DNA of 53,136 nt from Helicobacter bilis. GTDB taxonomy: Bacteria; Campylobacterota; Campylobacteria; Campylobacterales; Helicobacteraceae. Under the pieces are notes generated by a model that saw only the letters and a program-made list of their open reading frames with translations, ran no database searches and was not told where the DNA came from. Every line of letters begins with the position of its first letter. Within the stretch, counting starts at the first letter, position 1. Location of the stretch: the NCBI RefSeq assembly GCF_900198365.1, contig NZ_FZMS01000008.1, positions 1-53,136 on the forward strand. The letters are read 5' to 3'. The translations under genes were made by a program, and so were the position numbers. Below, piece after piece: positions 1 to 9,899 of the stretch.

Positions 1-3000
1 TAAACTTCTTTCCCTCAATCTCCCTAGCAAGATCTTTTGTGCTTTTTAGATCTACTTTGCCACTGCCAAGTATTGGAATCTTATCTACAATAAAATATTC
101 GCTTGGTTTTTTAAGCGGGATAATATCAGACTTTTTAATGCTATCAATCGCTATGGCACAATACTCTTGCGGTGATTCTATAAGTAATACTACTTTTTCA
201 CCTTTTTTACTATCTTCGAGTGCTACTGCACAAAACTTTACTTCGCTTGAAATCTCTTTAAGTTTAAAGACTTTTGCGATCTCTTCTTCAACACTTGATA
301 GGCTAATCATTTCACCGCCGATTTTTGCAAAGCGAGAGTATCTATCTGTAATATGTAAGAAGCCATCAGAATCTAGATAGCCTTTATCTCCGCTTTTATA
401 CCAGCGGATTCCATGTAAATCAATAATCACTTCATTTGTTTTTTCTTCATCATTGAGATAGCCTACCATGATTTGATGTCCGCCTATAAGGATTAGTCCA
501 TGCTCTCCTAATGGCAGCTCTTCTAGCGTGTCATAATCTACGATTCTAATGGCAGTCCCAGGAAGTGGCATACCTACACTGCCCTCTTTATTTGCTCTGT
601 GAATCTGCCAGAATGTAACATCAAACTCATCAGGCAGATTCACACTTGCAACAGGTGTAGTTTCAGTCGCACCATAGCCTTCATAGATTGGCTTATTAAA
701 CTTCATTGTATAGGCTTCACGCACTTCTTTTTTTAGCTTTTCAGCTCCAGCCACAGTTAAGCGAATGCTATCAAACATCACTCTATCTATCTTTGGATTT
801 CTAGCATAGATTCCAAGCAGGGTAGAGGTCGCACACATGATTGTTACATTATTTTGTGCTATTGCCCTTGCGATACCTAATGCGTCTGTTGGGTCAGCAT
901 GTGAGATAACAAGCATATTTTCAATAAGTGGCATAAGCGTTGTAACGGTTAGTCCAAAAGCATGGAATGGTGGCAAGGAAGACAGCATAGTCTCATCATT
1001 TCTTGCGTGGATTACATCAGCGATTTGTGCGATATTACTCATAATGTTTAAATGGCTAAGCATAACGCCCTTTGGCACGCCCTCACTCCCGCTACTAAAG
1101 AGAATGGCACATACAGAATCTATCTTGCTTTCCTTTGCAAATAGTAGCTTTAAAAGCCAAGTGGGTGCAAGTGTGATAAAAGAAATATTCAGGATAAAAG
1201 CAGCCTTTTGCTTACGAATCTGTGCGACAATATCTTCCATAAAATGCAGAGTAACACCGCTAAAATCAATCTCTATGCCTTTATCTTTTAGCCTTTCTAA
1301 AAACTTTTTTGAAGTATAGATATGTGAGATATTAGCAGAATCTATCGCACTTTGAATAGCATTTGGTCCAGCAGTAAAGTTAAGATTGACAACGATTTTT
1401 CCAGCCATCATGCTTGAGAAATTACACAGCACACTTGCTAAAGAAGCAGGCAGCATAATGCCTATACAATCATTTGGAAGAGAGCAGCTATTTGTCTTTT
1501 TTGGTAGTGGCTTATAGCTTAACTCTTTCATATCTTGGCTAAGCATAACACAAAGTGTAAGTAATTTACGATAAGACATGCTGCCTGTTTGTGTATCAAT
1601 GATGGCAATATCACTTCCACCGCGTTTGCAAGATTCTATAAATGCGGCAGGGATAGTTGGCGAGTTTTGACACTGATGTTCCCATGCTTTAAAACTCATC
1701 TCAAATACTTTTGCCTTAATCTTTTCTTTTTGTGTATGAAGTGGCAGGGGCATACCAAAGGCAATGCTTACACTTCTTTTTGTAAAGCTTTTTTTACGCT
1801 CTCTAAACTGCTCATTGCTACGGCTAAAGATACTGCCCCACATACCGCGAATGTAAAAAGGCAGAACAACAGCAAGATTCTCATCAACACCTTGTGCGAT
1901 TTTCTCAAATCCGCTTTTAAACTCATTTAAATGTCCATGCCGACTAATCACACCTTCGGGAAATAAGCATACAATATCCCCATTGCTTAATCTCTTTTGA
2001 ATCTGCTCTATTGCCCCACGACTTCCCAAGCTAGATACAGGTATTACACCAAAGAAATCAAGGAAAAACTTAATATACCAACGAGAATAAATACTTCTCT
2101 CCATTACAAAATACACTTTCTTAGGCACAGCCATCTGCACGATAGCCCAGTCGATAAATGAGATATGATTCCCAAGCAGCAATACACCGCCTTTTTGCGG
2201 GATATTATTAAAGCCCTCTACAACGAGTCTGTATCTCTGCAATATTGCCATGCTAACTAAGATTCTAACAAGTGAGAAAGGCAAAAGCTTAATCATGTAT
2301 AAAGTGGCAACTATTCCAAGCAATGCACTCACATAGAAAAGCCACTCAACGGGCATATTCTGCATACCAAATAAAGTAGCGACAAATAGGGCTAAAAGCA
2401 TGCCGATATTTTGCACAAAGTTATTCCCAGCAAGGATTGTCCCCAACTCTTTATCATTGCTATAAAATTGCATTAATGCATTTAATGGCACAACATATAA
2501 TGCCCCACCTAAGCCAAATAGAAAGAAAAGAATTGAAATGCTAAACAATGAGTTAAAAACGCCAAACAATAAAAGGGCAATAGACATGATACACGCACCA
2601 AGCGGTATGAGACCTGTCTCAATATAGTTTTTAGAATAGCGACCAGCAATGATTGAGCCTACAATAATGCCAAGCCCAGTGTAAGCAATAAGCATATTGA
2701 CAATATCTGTATCCATAATGTGCAATACATTTTTCGCATATACAGGAAAGATATTAACAAGCAGTTGTGAGATAGTCCAAAATACTGCTATAAAAAGCAC
2801 AGATAGGTAAATCATTCTATGCTTTTTCATAACAGCTAGATTCTCTTTTAAAAGCTCACCTTTTAGATATTTGTCTTTATTGAATGAAATATTAGAATCT
2901 TGTCGTATCGTTGGTAGTCTAAAGCTTAGTAAAAATTCCAAACATGCAAAGAAGCAAAGCAGTATCGCTAAAAACACCATATCTTTTATAATGAGTGAGG

Positions 3001-3517
3001 GATCTGTAAGTCCATCTGTATAGAATCTCTCAAAAAGTGCTGAAAAAAATATCATACCACCAAGCATTGCAATAATCGCAGTTGCTTGTATAATGCCATT
3101 TCCCCATGTAAGATTCTCTTTGCCTACAAGCTCTTTTATATACCCATACTTTGCAGGAGAATAGATCGCTGCTTGCATACCCATAAGCAGCGTCATATAA
3201 AATGCACCCCAAAAAAAGCCTATGGAGTAAAAAAACATGAGAATAAATAAAAGAATGATATTAACAAAAGCCCCAATCTTTAGAATCTTATTTTTTGAAA
3301 ATCTATCACTAAGAAAACCAGCAGGGGAGAAAAGCAGGACAAAAGGCAGAATCACAAGTGCATTTGCAATGGAGTTATAAAATAAATGTTCGCCCTCACT
3401 AAATGACTTATAGATAATGCTTAGCATTAGCACCTTATGCCCTAAATCAATAAAGGCATTGATAAATGCTACAATGATAAATGGAGTAAAACCTTTGATT
3501 TTATAAATCTTATTCAT
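1..3517 (-). CDS. aas: Aas-like MFS / acyltransferase / acyl-ACP synthetase fusion (3' end cut)
   Basis: The reading frame starts at ATG 3517 and runs open for 1,171 codons to the window edge, so only the extreme C-terminus is missing. Three domains are visible in order. Residues 1 to about 400 form an MFS-type region with many hydrophobic helices. Residues about 430-610 are a PlsC acyltransferase with NHISFID (HX4D) near 448 and FPEG near 520. Residues about 640 to the end are an AMP-binding acyl-activating domain with SSGSEGVPKG near 809 and YGATETTP near 949. The family flips lysophospholipids inward and re-acylates them at the inner membrane, using fatty acids activated on ACP. The length fits the fused three-domain form. 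Domain order and motifs make the call firm; lipid specificity cannot be read. Confidence 0.9.
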   Translation of the reverse strand, partial: MNKIYKIKGFTPFIIVAFINAFIDLGHKVLMLSIIYKSFSEGEHLFYNSIANALVILPFVLLFSPAGFLSDRFSKNKILKIGAFVNIILLFILMFFYSIGFFWGAFYMTLLMGMQAAIYSPAKYGYIKELVGKENLTWGNGIIQATAIIAMLGGMIFFSALFERFYTDGLTDPSLIIKDMVFLAILLCFFACLEFLLSFRLPTIRQDSNISFNKDKYLKGELLKENLAVMKKHRMIYLSVLFIAVFWTISQLLVNIFPVYAKNVLHIMDTDIVNMLIAYTGLGIIVGSIIAGRYSKNYIETGLIPLGACIMSIALLLFGVFNSLFSISILFFLFGLGGALYVVPLNALMQFYSNDKELGTILAGNNFVQNIGMLLALFVATLFGMQNMPVEWLFYVSALLGIVATLYMIKLLPFSLVRILVSMAILQRYRLVVEGFNNIPQKGGVLLLGNHISFIDWAIVQMAVPKKVYFVMERSIYSRWYIKFFLDFFGVIPVSSLGSRGAIEQIQKRLSNGDIVCLFPEGVISRHGHLNEFKSGFEKIAQGVDENLAVVLPFYIRGMWGSIFSRSNEQFRERKKSFTKRSVSIAFGMPLPLHTQKEKIKAKVFEMSFKAWEHQCQNSPTIPAAFIESCKRGGSDIAIIDTQTGSMSYRKLLTLCVMLSQDMKELSYKPLPKKTNSCSLPNDCIGIMLPASLASVLCNFSSMMAGKIVVNLNFTAGPNAIQSAIDSANISHIYTSKKFLERLKDKGIEIDFSGVTLHFMEDIVAQIRKQKAAFILNISFITLAPTWLLKLLFAKESKIDSVCAILFSSGSEGVPKGVMLSHLNIMSNIAQIADVIHARNDETMLSSLPPFHAFGLTVTTLMPLIENMLVISHADPTDALGIARAIAQNNVTIMCATSTLLGIYARNPKIDRVMFDSIRLTVAGAEKLKKEVREAYTMKFNKPIYEGYGATETTPVASVNLPDEFDVTFWQIHRANKEGSVGMPLPGTAIRIVDYDTLEELPLGEHGLILIGGHQIMVGYLNDEEKTNEVIIDLHGIRWYKSGDKGYLDSDGFLHITDRYSRFAKIGGEMISLSSVEEEIAKVFKLKEISSEVKFCAVALEDSKKGEKVVLLIESPQEYCAIAIDSIKKSDIIPLKKPSEYFIVDKIPILGSGKVDLKSTKDLAREIEGKKF

Positions 3518-3715
3518 ATATATCCTTATATTTATGCTGAAACTCTTATTGTATAAGACTTGGGATTCTAGCAGAAGTTTTGTATTAAAGTAGAAATTGC
3601 GGTTTGTTTTAGAGTGGTGGATTTAGATATCTTAATACAACAAAGCTATGTACTATCAATTAAAAGACTTTTTCTTATATTTTAGATTCTCGCAGCCTAC
3701 CGAACTAAGATTGTA

Positions 3716-4447
3716 TTATTTATTAACAATTTGTATATTTTGTAAAGGGATATAGCCTTCTATAAAAGTTTCTTTATTGATAGCGTAGCGGACATGAGCC
3801 CATGATTTTTTGGTGTCTATAACCTGCATTTTGATACCATCTTTATTAATGGCGATTATCTTTGATTGTGTGTTTGATGAGTGGTATATTTTTGCTTGTT
3901 TTGTGGTTGGTATCGCCCATTGTTTTTTATCCTTTTGTGCGATTTGTATGCTTTTCACATCATAGGGATTGTTGGTATTGTAGAGTTTAATGTTTGTTGG
4001 GGAGTTTAGATTTGCTGAAAATGCGTTTGGTAACTCATGCGTGTGAATCTGTCTATATGGGACATAATCTACATTATCAATTTTATTCACTTCTATTGTG
4101 CTACGATTTTGTGGGCTACTTGGCTTTTGTTTTGGTTCTGTCTGTGCGATCGATTTTGTGTCTTCAAACTCTATGTTTGCATAGGTGCTAATGCGATTTA
4201 GATTTTCCGATAGAGTATTGTGGATAAAATCGACATTTGAGCTTTGCTTGATTTTTTCTAGCTCTTCTTTCATACGCACTTTTTCATCAATTTCATCATT
4301 GTTTTGTGGATTTTCTACTTGGGTAATAGTAACTACATGCTGTTGGTATTGAGTGAGAGAATCAAAAACAAAATAATATACTAAAAAACACGCACATATA
4401 ATACCAAGTGGTAAAGCATATAATTTCGCATAGAATTTTAGTTTCAT
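3716..4447 (-). CDS. Membrane-anchored SH3-domain protein
   Basis: The product has 243 residues. A single hydrophobic segment at about residues 11-28 looks like an uncleaved signal anchor. A charged, probably extended linker follows (about 45-170). The C-terminal 65 residues resemble a bacterial SH3 (SH3b) domain, with the pattern AKIYHSS...GIKMQVIDTKKSWAHVRY...GYIPLQNI. SH3b domains usually bind cell-wall peptides or partner proteins in the periplasm; no catalytic motif is visible. It begins 5 nt after the purM stop, so it is probably cotranscribed with purM, with no obvious functional link. The function is unknown. Confidence 0.7.
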   Translation of the reverse strand: MKLKFYAKLYALPLGIICACFLVYYFVFDSLTQYQQHVVTITQVENPQNNDEIDEKVRMKEELEKIKQSSNVDFIHNTLSENLNRISTYANIEFEDTKSIAQTEPKQKPSSPQNRSTIEVNKIDNVDYVPYRQIHTHELPNAFSANLNSPTNIKLYNTNNPYDVKSIQIAQKDKKQWAIPTTKQAKIYHSSNTQSKIIAINKDGIKMQVIDTKKSWAHVRYAINKETFIEGYIPLQNIQIVNK

Positions 4448-4452
4448 AGAAT

Positions 4453-5445
4453 CTACTTTATGATAACTTGCTTTTGCCCTGTCTGTATATGTCCAATGAC
4501 ACTAGCTTGCATACTTTGTGCTAACTTTTGCGCGTTTTCCTTTGGCACGATAACTACCATGCCAACGCCCATATTAAATACACGCCATGCCTCTTCTTTA
4601 TCAACATAGGGCAGGAAAAACTGATAAATTTCTGGAATCTCTATGGCACTTTCACTAATAATAGCCTGTGTATTTTCTGGCAAAATGCGGATAAGATTCT
4701 CTTTAATGCCCCCGCCTGTGATATGGGCTAGTCCCTTTATAGAATCTTTATGTTGCAAAAATGGTTCTACATAGATTCGAGTAGGCTCTAGTATAGAATC
4801 TATGAGTGTTTTTCCTAAAAATTCCATCTCTACATTAATCTTTTTTGTATCGATAATGCCCCTCACAAGAGAAAATCCATTGCTATGGAATCCACTGCTT
4901 TTTAAGCCGAGTATCACATCACCTTCTGCTATGCTTGAACGCCTTTGTATATCATCTCTTTCTGCAATGCCTACTGCAAAACCTGCTAGGTCAAAATCAC
5001 CCTTTGCATATACGCTTGGCATTTCCGCAGTTTCACCGCCTATTAAGGCACATTTTGCCTGTTTGCAACCCTCTGCAATACCACGCACAATACGCAAGGC
5101 ATCTTCACTCACAAGTTTATGTGTAGCATAATAATCAAGAAAAAACATAGGCGTAGCAAAATCACAAATAAGATCATTCACGCACATAGCAACTAAATCA
5201 ATGCCTATATTATCTAGCCTATTATGACTAAGGGCTAGGCTAAGTTTTGAGCCAACGCCATCAGTCGCCGCACATAATATAGGATTTTTGTAACCTGTCG
5301 GCATGGCAAAGCAACCAGAAAAGCCACCTAAACCGCCCAAAACAAGCGGATTAAAAGTCTCTTTTACAAGCGGTTTTAATGCTTGGACGAAGCTATTACC
5401 CTCGTCTATATCCACACCAAAGTCTTTATATTGCAGTGTTTCCAT
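4453..5445 (-). CDS. purM: Phosphoribosylformylglycinamidine cyclo-ligase PurM
   Basis: PurM closes the imidazole ring of AIR from FGAM using ATP in cytosolic purine synthesis. The protein starts METLQYKDFGVDIDEGN, matching the family start, and shows GGFSGCFA, ATDGVGSKL, the GGETAEMP segment and HITGGGIKENL. I chose ATG 5445 because GAGG lies 5 nt upstream and the family begins here. The frame extends to a TTG at 5496, but that start has no ribosome-binding site and adds 17 unconserved residues. The length from 5445 (330 aa) is normal. purQ and purS lie 3.5 kb away on the same strand, so the pathway is scattered. Confidence 0.95.
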   Translation of the reverse strand: METLQYKDFGVDIDEGNSFVQALKPLVKETFNPLVLGGLGGFSGCFAMPTGYKNPILCAATDGVGSKLSLALSHNRLDNIGIDLVAMCVNDLICDFATPMFFLDYYATHKLVSEDALRIVRGIAEGCKQAKCALIGGETAEMPSVYAKGDFDLAGFAVGIAERDDIQRRSSIAEGDVILGLKSSGFHSNGFSLVRGIIDTKKINVEMEFLGKTLIDSILEPTRIYVEPFLQHKDSIKGLAHITGGGIKENLIRILPENTQAIISESAIEIPEIYQFFLPYVDKEEAWRVFNMGVGMVVIVPKENAQKLAQSMQASVIGHIQTGQKQVIIK

Positions 5446-5620
5446 ATTTTCCTCATCAGTCTTTAATCGCAGGAATTGTAACAAAAAATCACTCAAAATA
5501 TGCTTTAAAACATAAAAAAATCAAAGTATTGTAATAGCATTAATTTTATTTGTGTAAAAAACACGCACAAAAGTCTATCTACTTCAGCATACATACCATA
5601 TCTGCTAGGCACAAAAGAAA

Positions 5621-6535
5621 CTACACGCAATAAAACGACACACCAGCAATATTTTTTATCTTTATTTGTCCTATCGCATACATACTTTCAAGTCGATTTA
5701 CACTCTCTTTTGTGAGTAAAATTTCACAATCTACATGCGTTAAAGGTCGCCTTTTTAATAGCTCTAGAATCTCTGTTTCGCTAAGGTCTTGTTGTGCGAC
5801 ATTCATTACATCATTTTTGCGTGTAACAACACATACATTTAGCCCTTCATATAATGTGCTTAACTCATATAGCTTCTCATTACTCACAGGATATACTCTA
5901 TGGGAGCTTGGTCGATCAATGGTTGAAATATCCACGCGTTTAATATCCACTTCACGCAAAAATGCAGCATTTTCCCTATTAGATTCTATATCATCATTCA
6001 TGTTTGCTACAACCAACACTTCAGCGACTAACTCACCGCTATATTGTTTAGAAAAGTCTTTAATGCCTTGTTTAATTGTAGCTAAATCAAGCGTTTTGCT
6101 TGGTTTATCCACGCGTTTAAAATTGTTTGTAACCACAGAATCAAGCGAAAATTTAACAATATCAAAGTGATTGAGTGCATTTTTTTGTGCGTGGAAACGA
6201 GAGCCATTGCTTAGTATAAGGGTTTTAATGTTTGAATATTCTTTTAATAATTCTTTTACTTGCAATATGAGTTTTTCTAGGTGTGGATAAAGAGTTGGCT
6301 CTCCATTAGCAGTAAAGGTTAGCACATCAATATCGGTGTGTGTTCTCAAAGCGCATTCAATAGATTCTAGGACAACCTCTAGCGGTGCGATTTGAGTTTG
6401 TGTATCCATTGGCTTTTTTGCCTCAAGCTCACAATATACGCAGTCAAAATTACATTGCTTTGTATAGGGGCTTAAATCTATACCCAAACTCACACCAAAG
6501 CGTCTTGATAGAATAGGTCCAAAGACAATTTGCAT
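5621..6535 (-). CDS. Radical SAM protein of COG0731 type
   Basis: The 304-residue protein has the radical SAM cluster motif CNFDCVYC (CX3CX2C) at about residues 28-35. It is preceded by the characteristic N-terminus FGPILSRRFGVSLGIDLSPY and followed by TANGEPTLYP and LILSNGS. This arrangement matches radical SAM proteins related to wyosine-type enzymes (COG0731), widespread in bacteria without an assigned reaction. The C-terminal about 60 residues (TEILELLKRRPLTHVDCEIL) look like a small winged helix. AAAGGA precedes ATG 6535. The fold is clear; the substrate is unknown. Confidence 0.85.
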   Translation of the reverse strand: MQIVFGPILSRRFGVSLGIDLSPYTKQCNFDCVYCELEAKKPMDTQTQIAPLEVVLESIECALRTHTDIDVLTFTANGEPTLYPHLEKLILQVKELLKEYSNIKTLILSNGSRFHAQKNALNHFDIVKFSLDSVVTNNFKRVDKPSKTLDLATIKQGIKDFSKQYSGELVAEVLVVANMNDDIESNRENAAFLREVDIKRVDISTIDRPSSHRVYPVSNEKLYELSTLYEGLNVCVVTRKNDVMNVAQQDLSETEILELLKRRPLTHVDCEILLTKESVNRLESMYAIGQIKIKNIAGVSFYCV

Positions 6536-6595
6536 ATATATCCTTTTATATTTTTATCATTATAGCAGTAAAATGTAGTGGGAATCTAATAATCT

Positions 6596-7264
6596 TTAAG
6601 GCGTAATATGCAGGGGAATGATAATATCACTTGCATAATTTTTCAAAAGATTCTGACATAAATTAGAATTTTGAGATCTGTTAAATAGAATCTCTAAAGC
6701 AGTTGTTTGATTAAAGCGAATGCTAAGGCAGTCATTTTGAGAATCTGGCACACCATTTTTAGCAATTTTTAGAGAATCTCCACTTACAACCCATCGCTGT
6801 GGTGATAAATGCAGGTAGCTAACAAGCCATTGTGGATTAGCATTCTGCGGCATAAACTCATTTGTAATTGCGTATTCTTGTGTGCTTGAAATAATGGTTT
6901 GTATATCGCTTTGGATAGCAACACTTAGGGCATTATTACGAGAAAAGCTTATGCGTGGCAATGCAAGACTTGCTAATATGCCGATTATCACAAGCACAAA
7001 TAAAAGCTCCATCATGCTAAAACCTGTACTATATCGTATGATTTTGTGTAGCTTTTTAGAATCTAGATTCCGTATTAGCTTTGTATCTGTCAAGGTTTTA
7101 TTAGAATCTGGTGCATTGCGACATGATAAGCTAAATGTGAATTTATGGTTTAGAGTTTTTTTCACATAGGAATAAAGAGGTTTTACTTTAAAAGCACATA
7201 GGGAATGTTTAATCTTATTAAATACACAAGATACATTGAGCCATTTTAGTTTTTTCATATCCAC
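6596..7264 (-). CDS. Type IV pseudopilin-like protein
   Basis: A class III prepilin signal is clear: after TG comes FSMMELLFVLVIIGILASLA, with Phe+1, Glu+5 and a long hydrophobic stretch. Such proteins are cleaved by prepilin peptidase and assemble in type II secretion or competence pseudopili; no partner genes are nearby. The soluble part is about 120 residues, with two cysteines (CLSIRF and NLCQNLL) that may form a disulfide. As read from ATG 7264, about 80 residues precede the cleavage site, far more than the usual 5-30, and that stretch contains several AGATTCT words. The true start may be internal, or the extension may derive from a repeat. Confidence 0.7.
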   Translation of the reverse strand: MDMKKLKWLNVSCVFNKIKHSLCAFKVKPLYSYVKKTLNHKFTFSLSCRNAPDSNKTLTDTKLIRNLDSKKLHKIIRYSTGFSMMELLFVLVIIGILASLALPRISFSRNNALSVAIQSDIQTIISSTQEYAITNEFMPQNANPQWLVSYLHLSPQRWVVSGDSLKIAKNGVPDSQNDCLSIRFNQTTALEILFNRSQNSNLCQNLLKNYASDIIIPLHITP

Positions 7265-7311
7265 TTCTTACATATACTTAACTATATAGCTATAAAATAT
7301 AGATTCTATAC

Positions 7312-7345
7312 TAGATATTTCGCTACACTCAATATGACAACTACT
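7312..7345 (-). repeat. R1 repeat fragment
   Basis: TAGATATTTCGCTACACTCA plus ATATGACAA is the reverse complement of the R1 start (TTGTCATATTGAG-GTAGCGAAATATCTA). Only this end is present, between the pseudopilin and Hcp-like genes. Confidence 0.55.
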
Positions 7346-7410
7346 AGAATCTACAATCCACTCATTTATACTCCATAAGCCCACAACTCACCTGAACAAT
7401 TAAATCTAAA

Positions 7411-8898
7411 TTATCCCCCAACCTTTTTCTTTAGATTTCTGTAATTATCACAGCCATTTTGTAATCCTGCTTCACATGCAAGGCTATACATTTGTAAAGC
7501 TTGTCCTGCATTCTGTGTAATGCCCCTGCCCTGCTCGTATAAAACACCTAGATTATTACAGCTACTTGCTACACCGCCCATACATGCGGTATTAAAGTAT
7601 TGTGCCGCAAGTCCATAGTTAATCGGCGCACCCTCAAGCCCTTGTGCGTAAATATAACCAAGATTTGCACAGCCTACAATATCCCCTGCATTACATGCTA
7701 CATAGTTTAAATCCGCTGGATTCATATTTGCATTATTGATTCCATACGCACTGCTTGCATTATTGAGTAAGCCTAGATTATAGCAACCCAACTGACTACC
7801 TGCATCACACGCAAAGCGATAGTATTGCAAGGCTTTATTCAAATCTTTTGGCACACCAGAGCCATTTGCATACGCCCAGCCGATATTATTACACGCATCG
7901 ACATCGCCACCAGCACAGCCTGTCATATACATTTCTGCGGCTTTTTGCTTATTATTCCCCATATTTGGTGCTTCATCATAAATCATACCAAGATTCGCAC
8001 ATGCAGTTGGATCACCACCAGCACAGCCTTTTTGATAGTATTTAATCGCTTTTTGTGTATCACTCTGCACTCCAGCCCCATACATAAACATTACACCCAC
8101 ACCAAAGCAACCTGCAGGATTACCTTGATCGCATGCGGTATTAAACATACTCAAAGCTTGTTTATAATCGCCCTTTCTTGCCGCTTCAACCCCTGCATTT
8201 AGAGTAGCACTTGCACTTTTTGGATCTGCTAATGCGTTTTCTGTCGGGCTATTATCTGGTTTCGGGAAATTATAGCTTGGTTGCACGATATTGATATTAT
8301 TTGGCGTATAAGGCATTGGTGGCACACGCGGTGCGTAGCTTATAGCAATATCGCTTGGTGGTGTTGGTGCGATTTGAATCTGATTCCCACCACCTTCATC
8401 AAACCATGCTTGATTTTGGCTTGGCACGACACTTGGGGCTTGTGGTTTCTCTTCGTCGCCATTATACACAGGTTTCCCTTGCCCATAGCCTGGTATAGTT
8501 TGTGGAATCGAGGGCGTAGGATATGAAGGCACAGGGTAATAGAAGTTATTACCATAATAGTATCTCTCATAGGTTCGTGGATCGTAAGGGTCATAATATC
8601 GCTCATAAGTCCTTGGATCATAAGGATCATAGCGATAGAAGCCGCCATAAGGTGCATAATATTGCTGTGGATAGTATCCGCCTTGCATATTGTATTGTCC
8701 GCCATAATATCTTGGATCGCGTAAGTCATAACCGCCATTTGCAGGCACATTTGTTACAGGACTTTTCCTCGAATTGCCCGTATTTTGTTGTGCTTTTGGT
8801 TGTGCGGCTCTTGTCTCTGCTTGCTCTTCATCAGCAGCATACACGCAAAGAGAAAAGCTAATTAAAGCGAGTAAAAATATCCTTTTTTTCATCATCAT
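7411..8898 (-). CDS. Secreted Sel1-repeat protein, Hcp (Helicobacter cysteine-rich) type
   Basis: The protein has 495 residues and an N-terminal signal peptide (KKRIFLLALISFSLCVYA). Residues about 70-120 are Tyr/Pro-rich and include two copies of YDPYDPRTYERY. From about residue 235 to the end come seven Sel1-like repeats of roughly 36 residues, each with a cysteine pair, for example KGCAGGDPTACANLG and NTACMGGVASSCNNLG. Paired cysteines per repeat are the hallmark of the Hcp family, whose members are secreted or periplasmic and disulfide-stabilised. Three ATG codons stand in tandem (8898, 8895, 8892); AAGG is best spaced for the second or third. The binding partner is unknown. Confidence 0.88.
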   Translation of the reverse strand: MMMKKRIFLLALISFSLCVYAADEEQAETRAAQPKAQQNTGNSRKSPVTNVPANGGYDLRDPRYYGGQYNMQGGYYPQQYYAPYGGFYRYDPYDPRTYERYYDPYDPRTYERYYYGNNFYYPVPSYPTPSIPQTIPGYGQGKPVYNGDEEKPQAPSVVPSQNQAWFDEGGGNQIQIAPTPPSDIAISYAPRVPPMPYTPNNINIVQPSYNFPKPDNSPTENALADPKSASATLNAGVEAARKGDYKQALSMFNTACDQGNPAGCFGVGVMFMYGAGVQSDTQKAIKYYQKGCAGGDPTACANLGMIYDEAPNMGNNKQKAAEMYMTGCAGGDVDACNNIGWAYANGSGVPKDLNKALQYYRFACDAGSQLGCYNLGLLNNASSAYGINNANMNPADLNYVACNAGDIVGCANLGYIYAQGLEGAPINYGLAAQYFNTACMGGVASSCNNLGVLYEQGRGITQNAGQALQMYSLACEAGLQNGCDNYRNLKKKVGG

Positions 8899-8948
8899 AT
8901 CCTTAATCTAGCAGTTTTGTATTAAAAGCAAAATATATACCAAACAAT

Positions 8949-9635
8949 TTAAACTTCATTATAGAGTGAATGAAGCATGGCTATACCCATAGCATTTTTG
9001 CTTGAATTATCCATTGAATCTGTATTGATTGACTTCGTATGCACCGCTCTTTCAGGGTGTGGCATAAGCCCAAAGATATTGTGTTCTTTATTGCAGATTC
9101 CAGCGATTTTATCCACACTGCCATTTATATCATCAGCGTATTGCAGTAACACTTGATTATTATTATATAGTGTTTCTAAGCCTTTAGAATCTATTTGATA
9201 ATTCCCCTCTGCGTGTGCTATAGGCAGCATAAATTCTTCATTTTCCCCATAGTCTTTAAGCATAGCATTATCTTTTGCTTTTACACGCAAAAGGGCATTT
9301 TTAGAGATAAATTTTAAGTCTTTATTCCGCATAAGCACGCCGGGCAAAAGCTTTGATTCACATAGAATCTGAAATCCATTGCAAATGCCAAGCACCCTAC
9401 CCCCATTCTCCGCATATCGCTTTAATGCTTTCATGCTTTGAGCTTGAGCGGCTATTGCCCCACATCTAAGATAGTCGCCATAGCTAAACCCACCCGCAAT
9501 AACGGCTAACTTTGTTTCTTTTGGCAAAGTGCTTTCTGTGTGCCATATAAGCGTATTTTCTATGCCTTTCCCTGTATAGAAGTTTGCAACATCATATTGG
9601 CAATTTGTCCCTAAAAAATGCAAAATCGCTACCAT
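8949..9635 (-). CDS. purQ: FGAM synthase glutaminase subunit PurQ
   Basis: PurQ releases ammonia from glutamine for FGAM synthase (PurL) in purine synthesis. The class I amidotransferase features are present: oxyanion segment AGGFSYGDYLRCGA, nucleophile Cys85 in GICNGFQ, and the His/Glu pair in MPHPER near residue 193. At 228 aa it is the small, separate subunit used with PurS and the short PurL. It follows purS by 15 nt on the same strand and is probably cotranscribed. purL is not in the window. Confidence 0.96.
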   Translation of the reverse strand: MVAILHFLGTNCQYDVANFYTGKGIENTLIWHTESTLPKETKLAVIAGGFSYGDYLRCGAIAAQAQSMKALKRYAENGGRVLGICNGFQILCESKLLPGVLMRNKDLKFISKNALLRVKAKDNAMLKDYGENEEFMLPIAHAEGNYQIDSKGLETLYNNNQVLLQYADDINGSVDKIAGICNKEHNIFGLMPHPERAVHTKSINTDSMDNSSKNAMGIAMLHSLYNEV

Positions 9636-9650
9636 AACTACGCCCCTAAA

Positions 9651-9899
9651 TTATGCTTCTTGCACTTCTATTGTATAATCTTGTATGATTGGATTTGCTA
9701 GAAAATCTTCACACATTTCCTTTGCTAGATTCTGTGCTTCAACCTTATCTTTTGCCTCTAAAGTGAGATAGAATCTTTTATTCATAGTGAGTTTGGATAC
9801 CGCGAAATCATGCCCTTGCAATGCTTGTAAAATCGCTTTTGATTCTGGATTTAAAACACCATCTCTTGTGCTAACTTCTATGGTTATATCGTAACGCAT
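9651..9899 (-). CDS. purS: FGAM synthase subunit PurS
   Basis: This 82-residue protein matches PurS, the small dimeric subunit that bridges PurL and PurQ. It begins MRYDITIEVSTRDGVLNPES, contains KAILQALQGHDF and ends with a short acidic strand, YTIEVQEA. AAGGATAGCA precedes the ATG. It is the first gene of a purS-purQ pair, and the order and small size agree with the three-subunit enzyme of Gram-positive and epsilonproteobacterial type. Confidence 0.93.
   Translation of the reverse strand: MRYDITIEVSTRDGVLNPESKAILQALQGHDFAVSKLTMNKRFYLTLEAKDKVEAQNLAKEMCEDFLANPIIQDYTIEVQEA

Noticed and set aside
6960-8890. Long antisense ORFs opposite the pseudopilin and Hcp-like genes
   Set aside because: They are shadows: their composition follows the opposite-strand genes and they have no ribosome-binding sites or recognisable domains.
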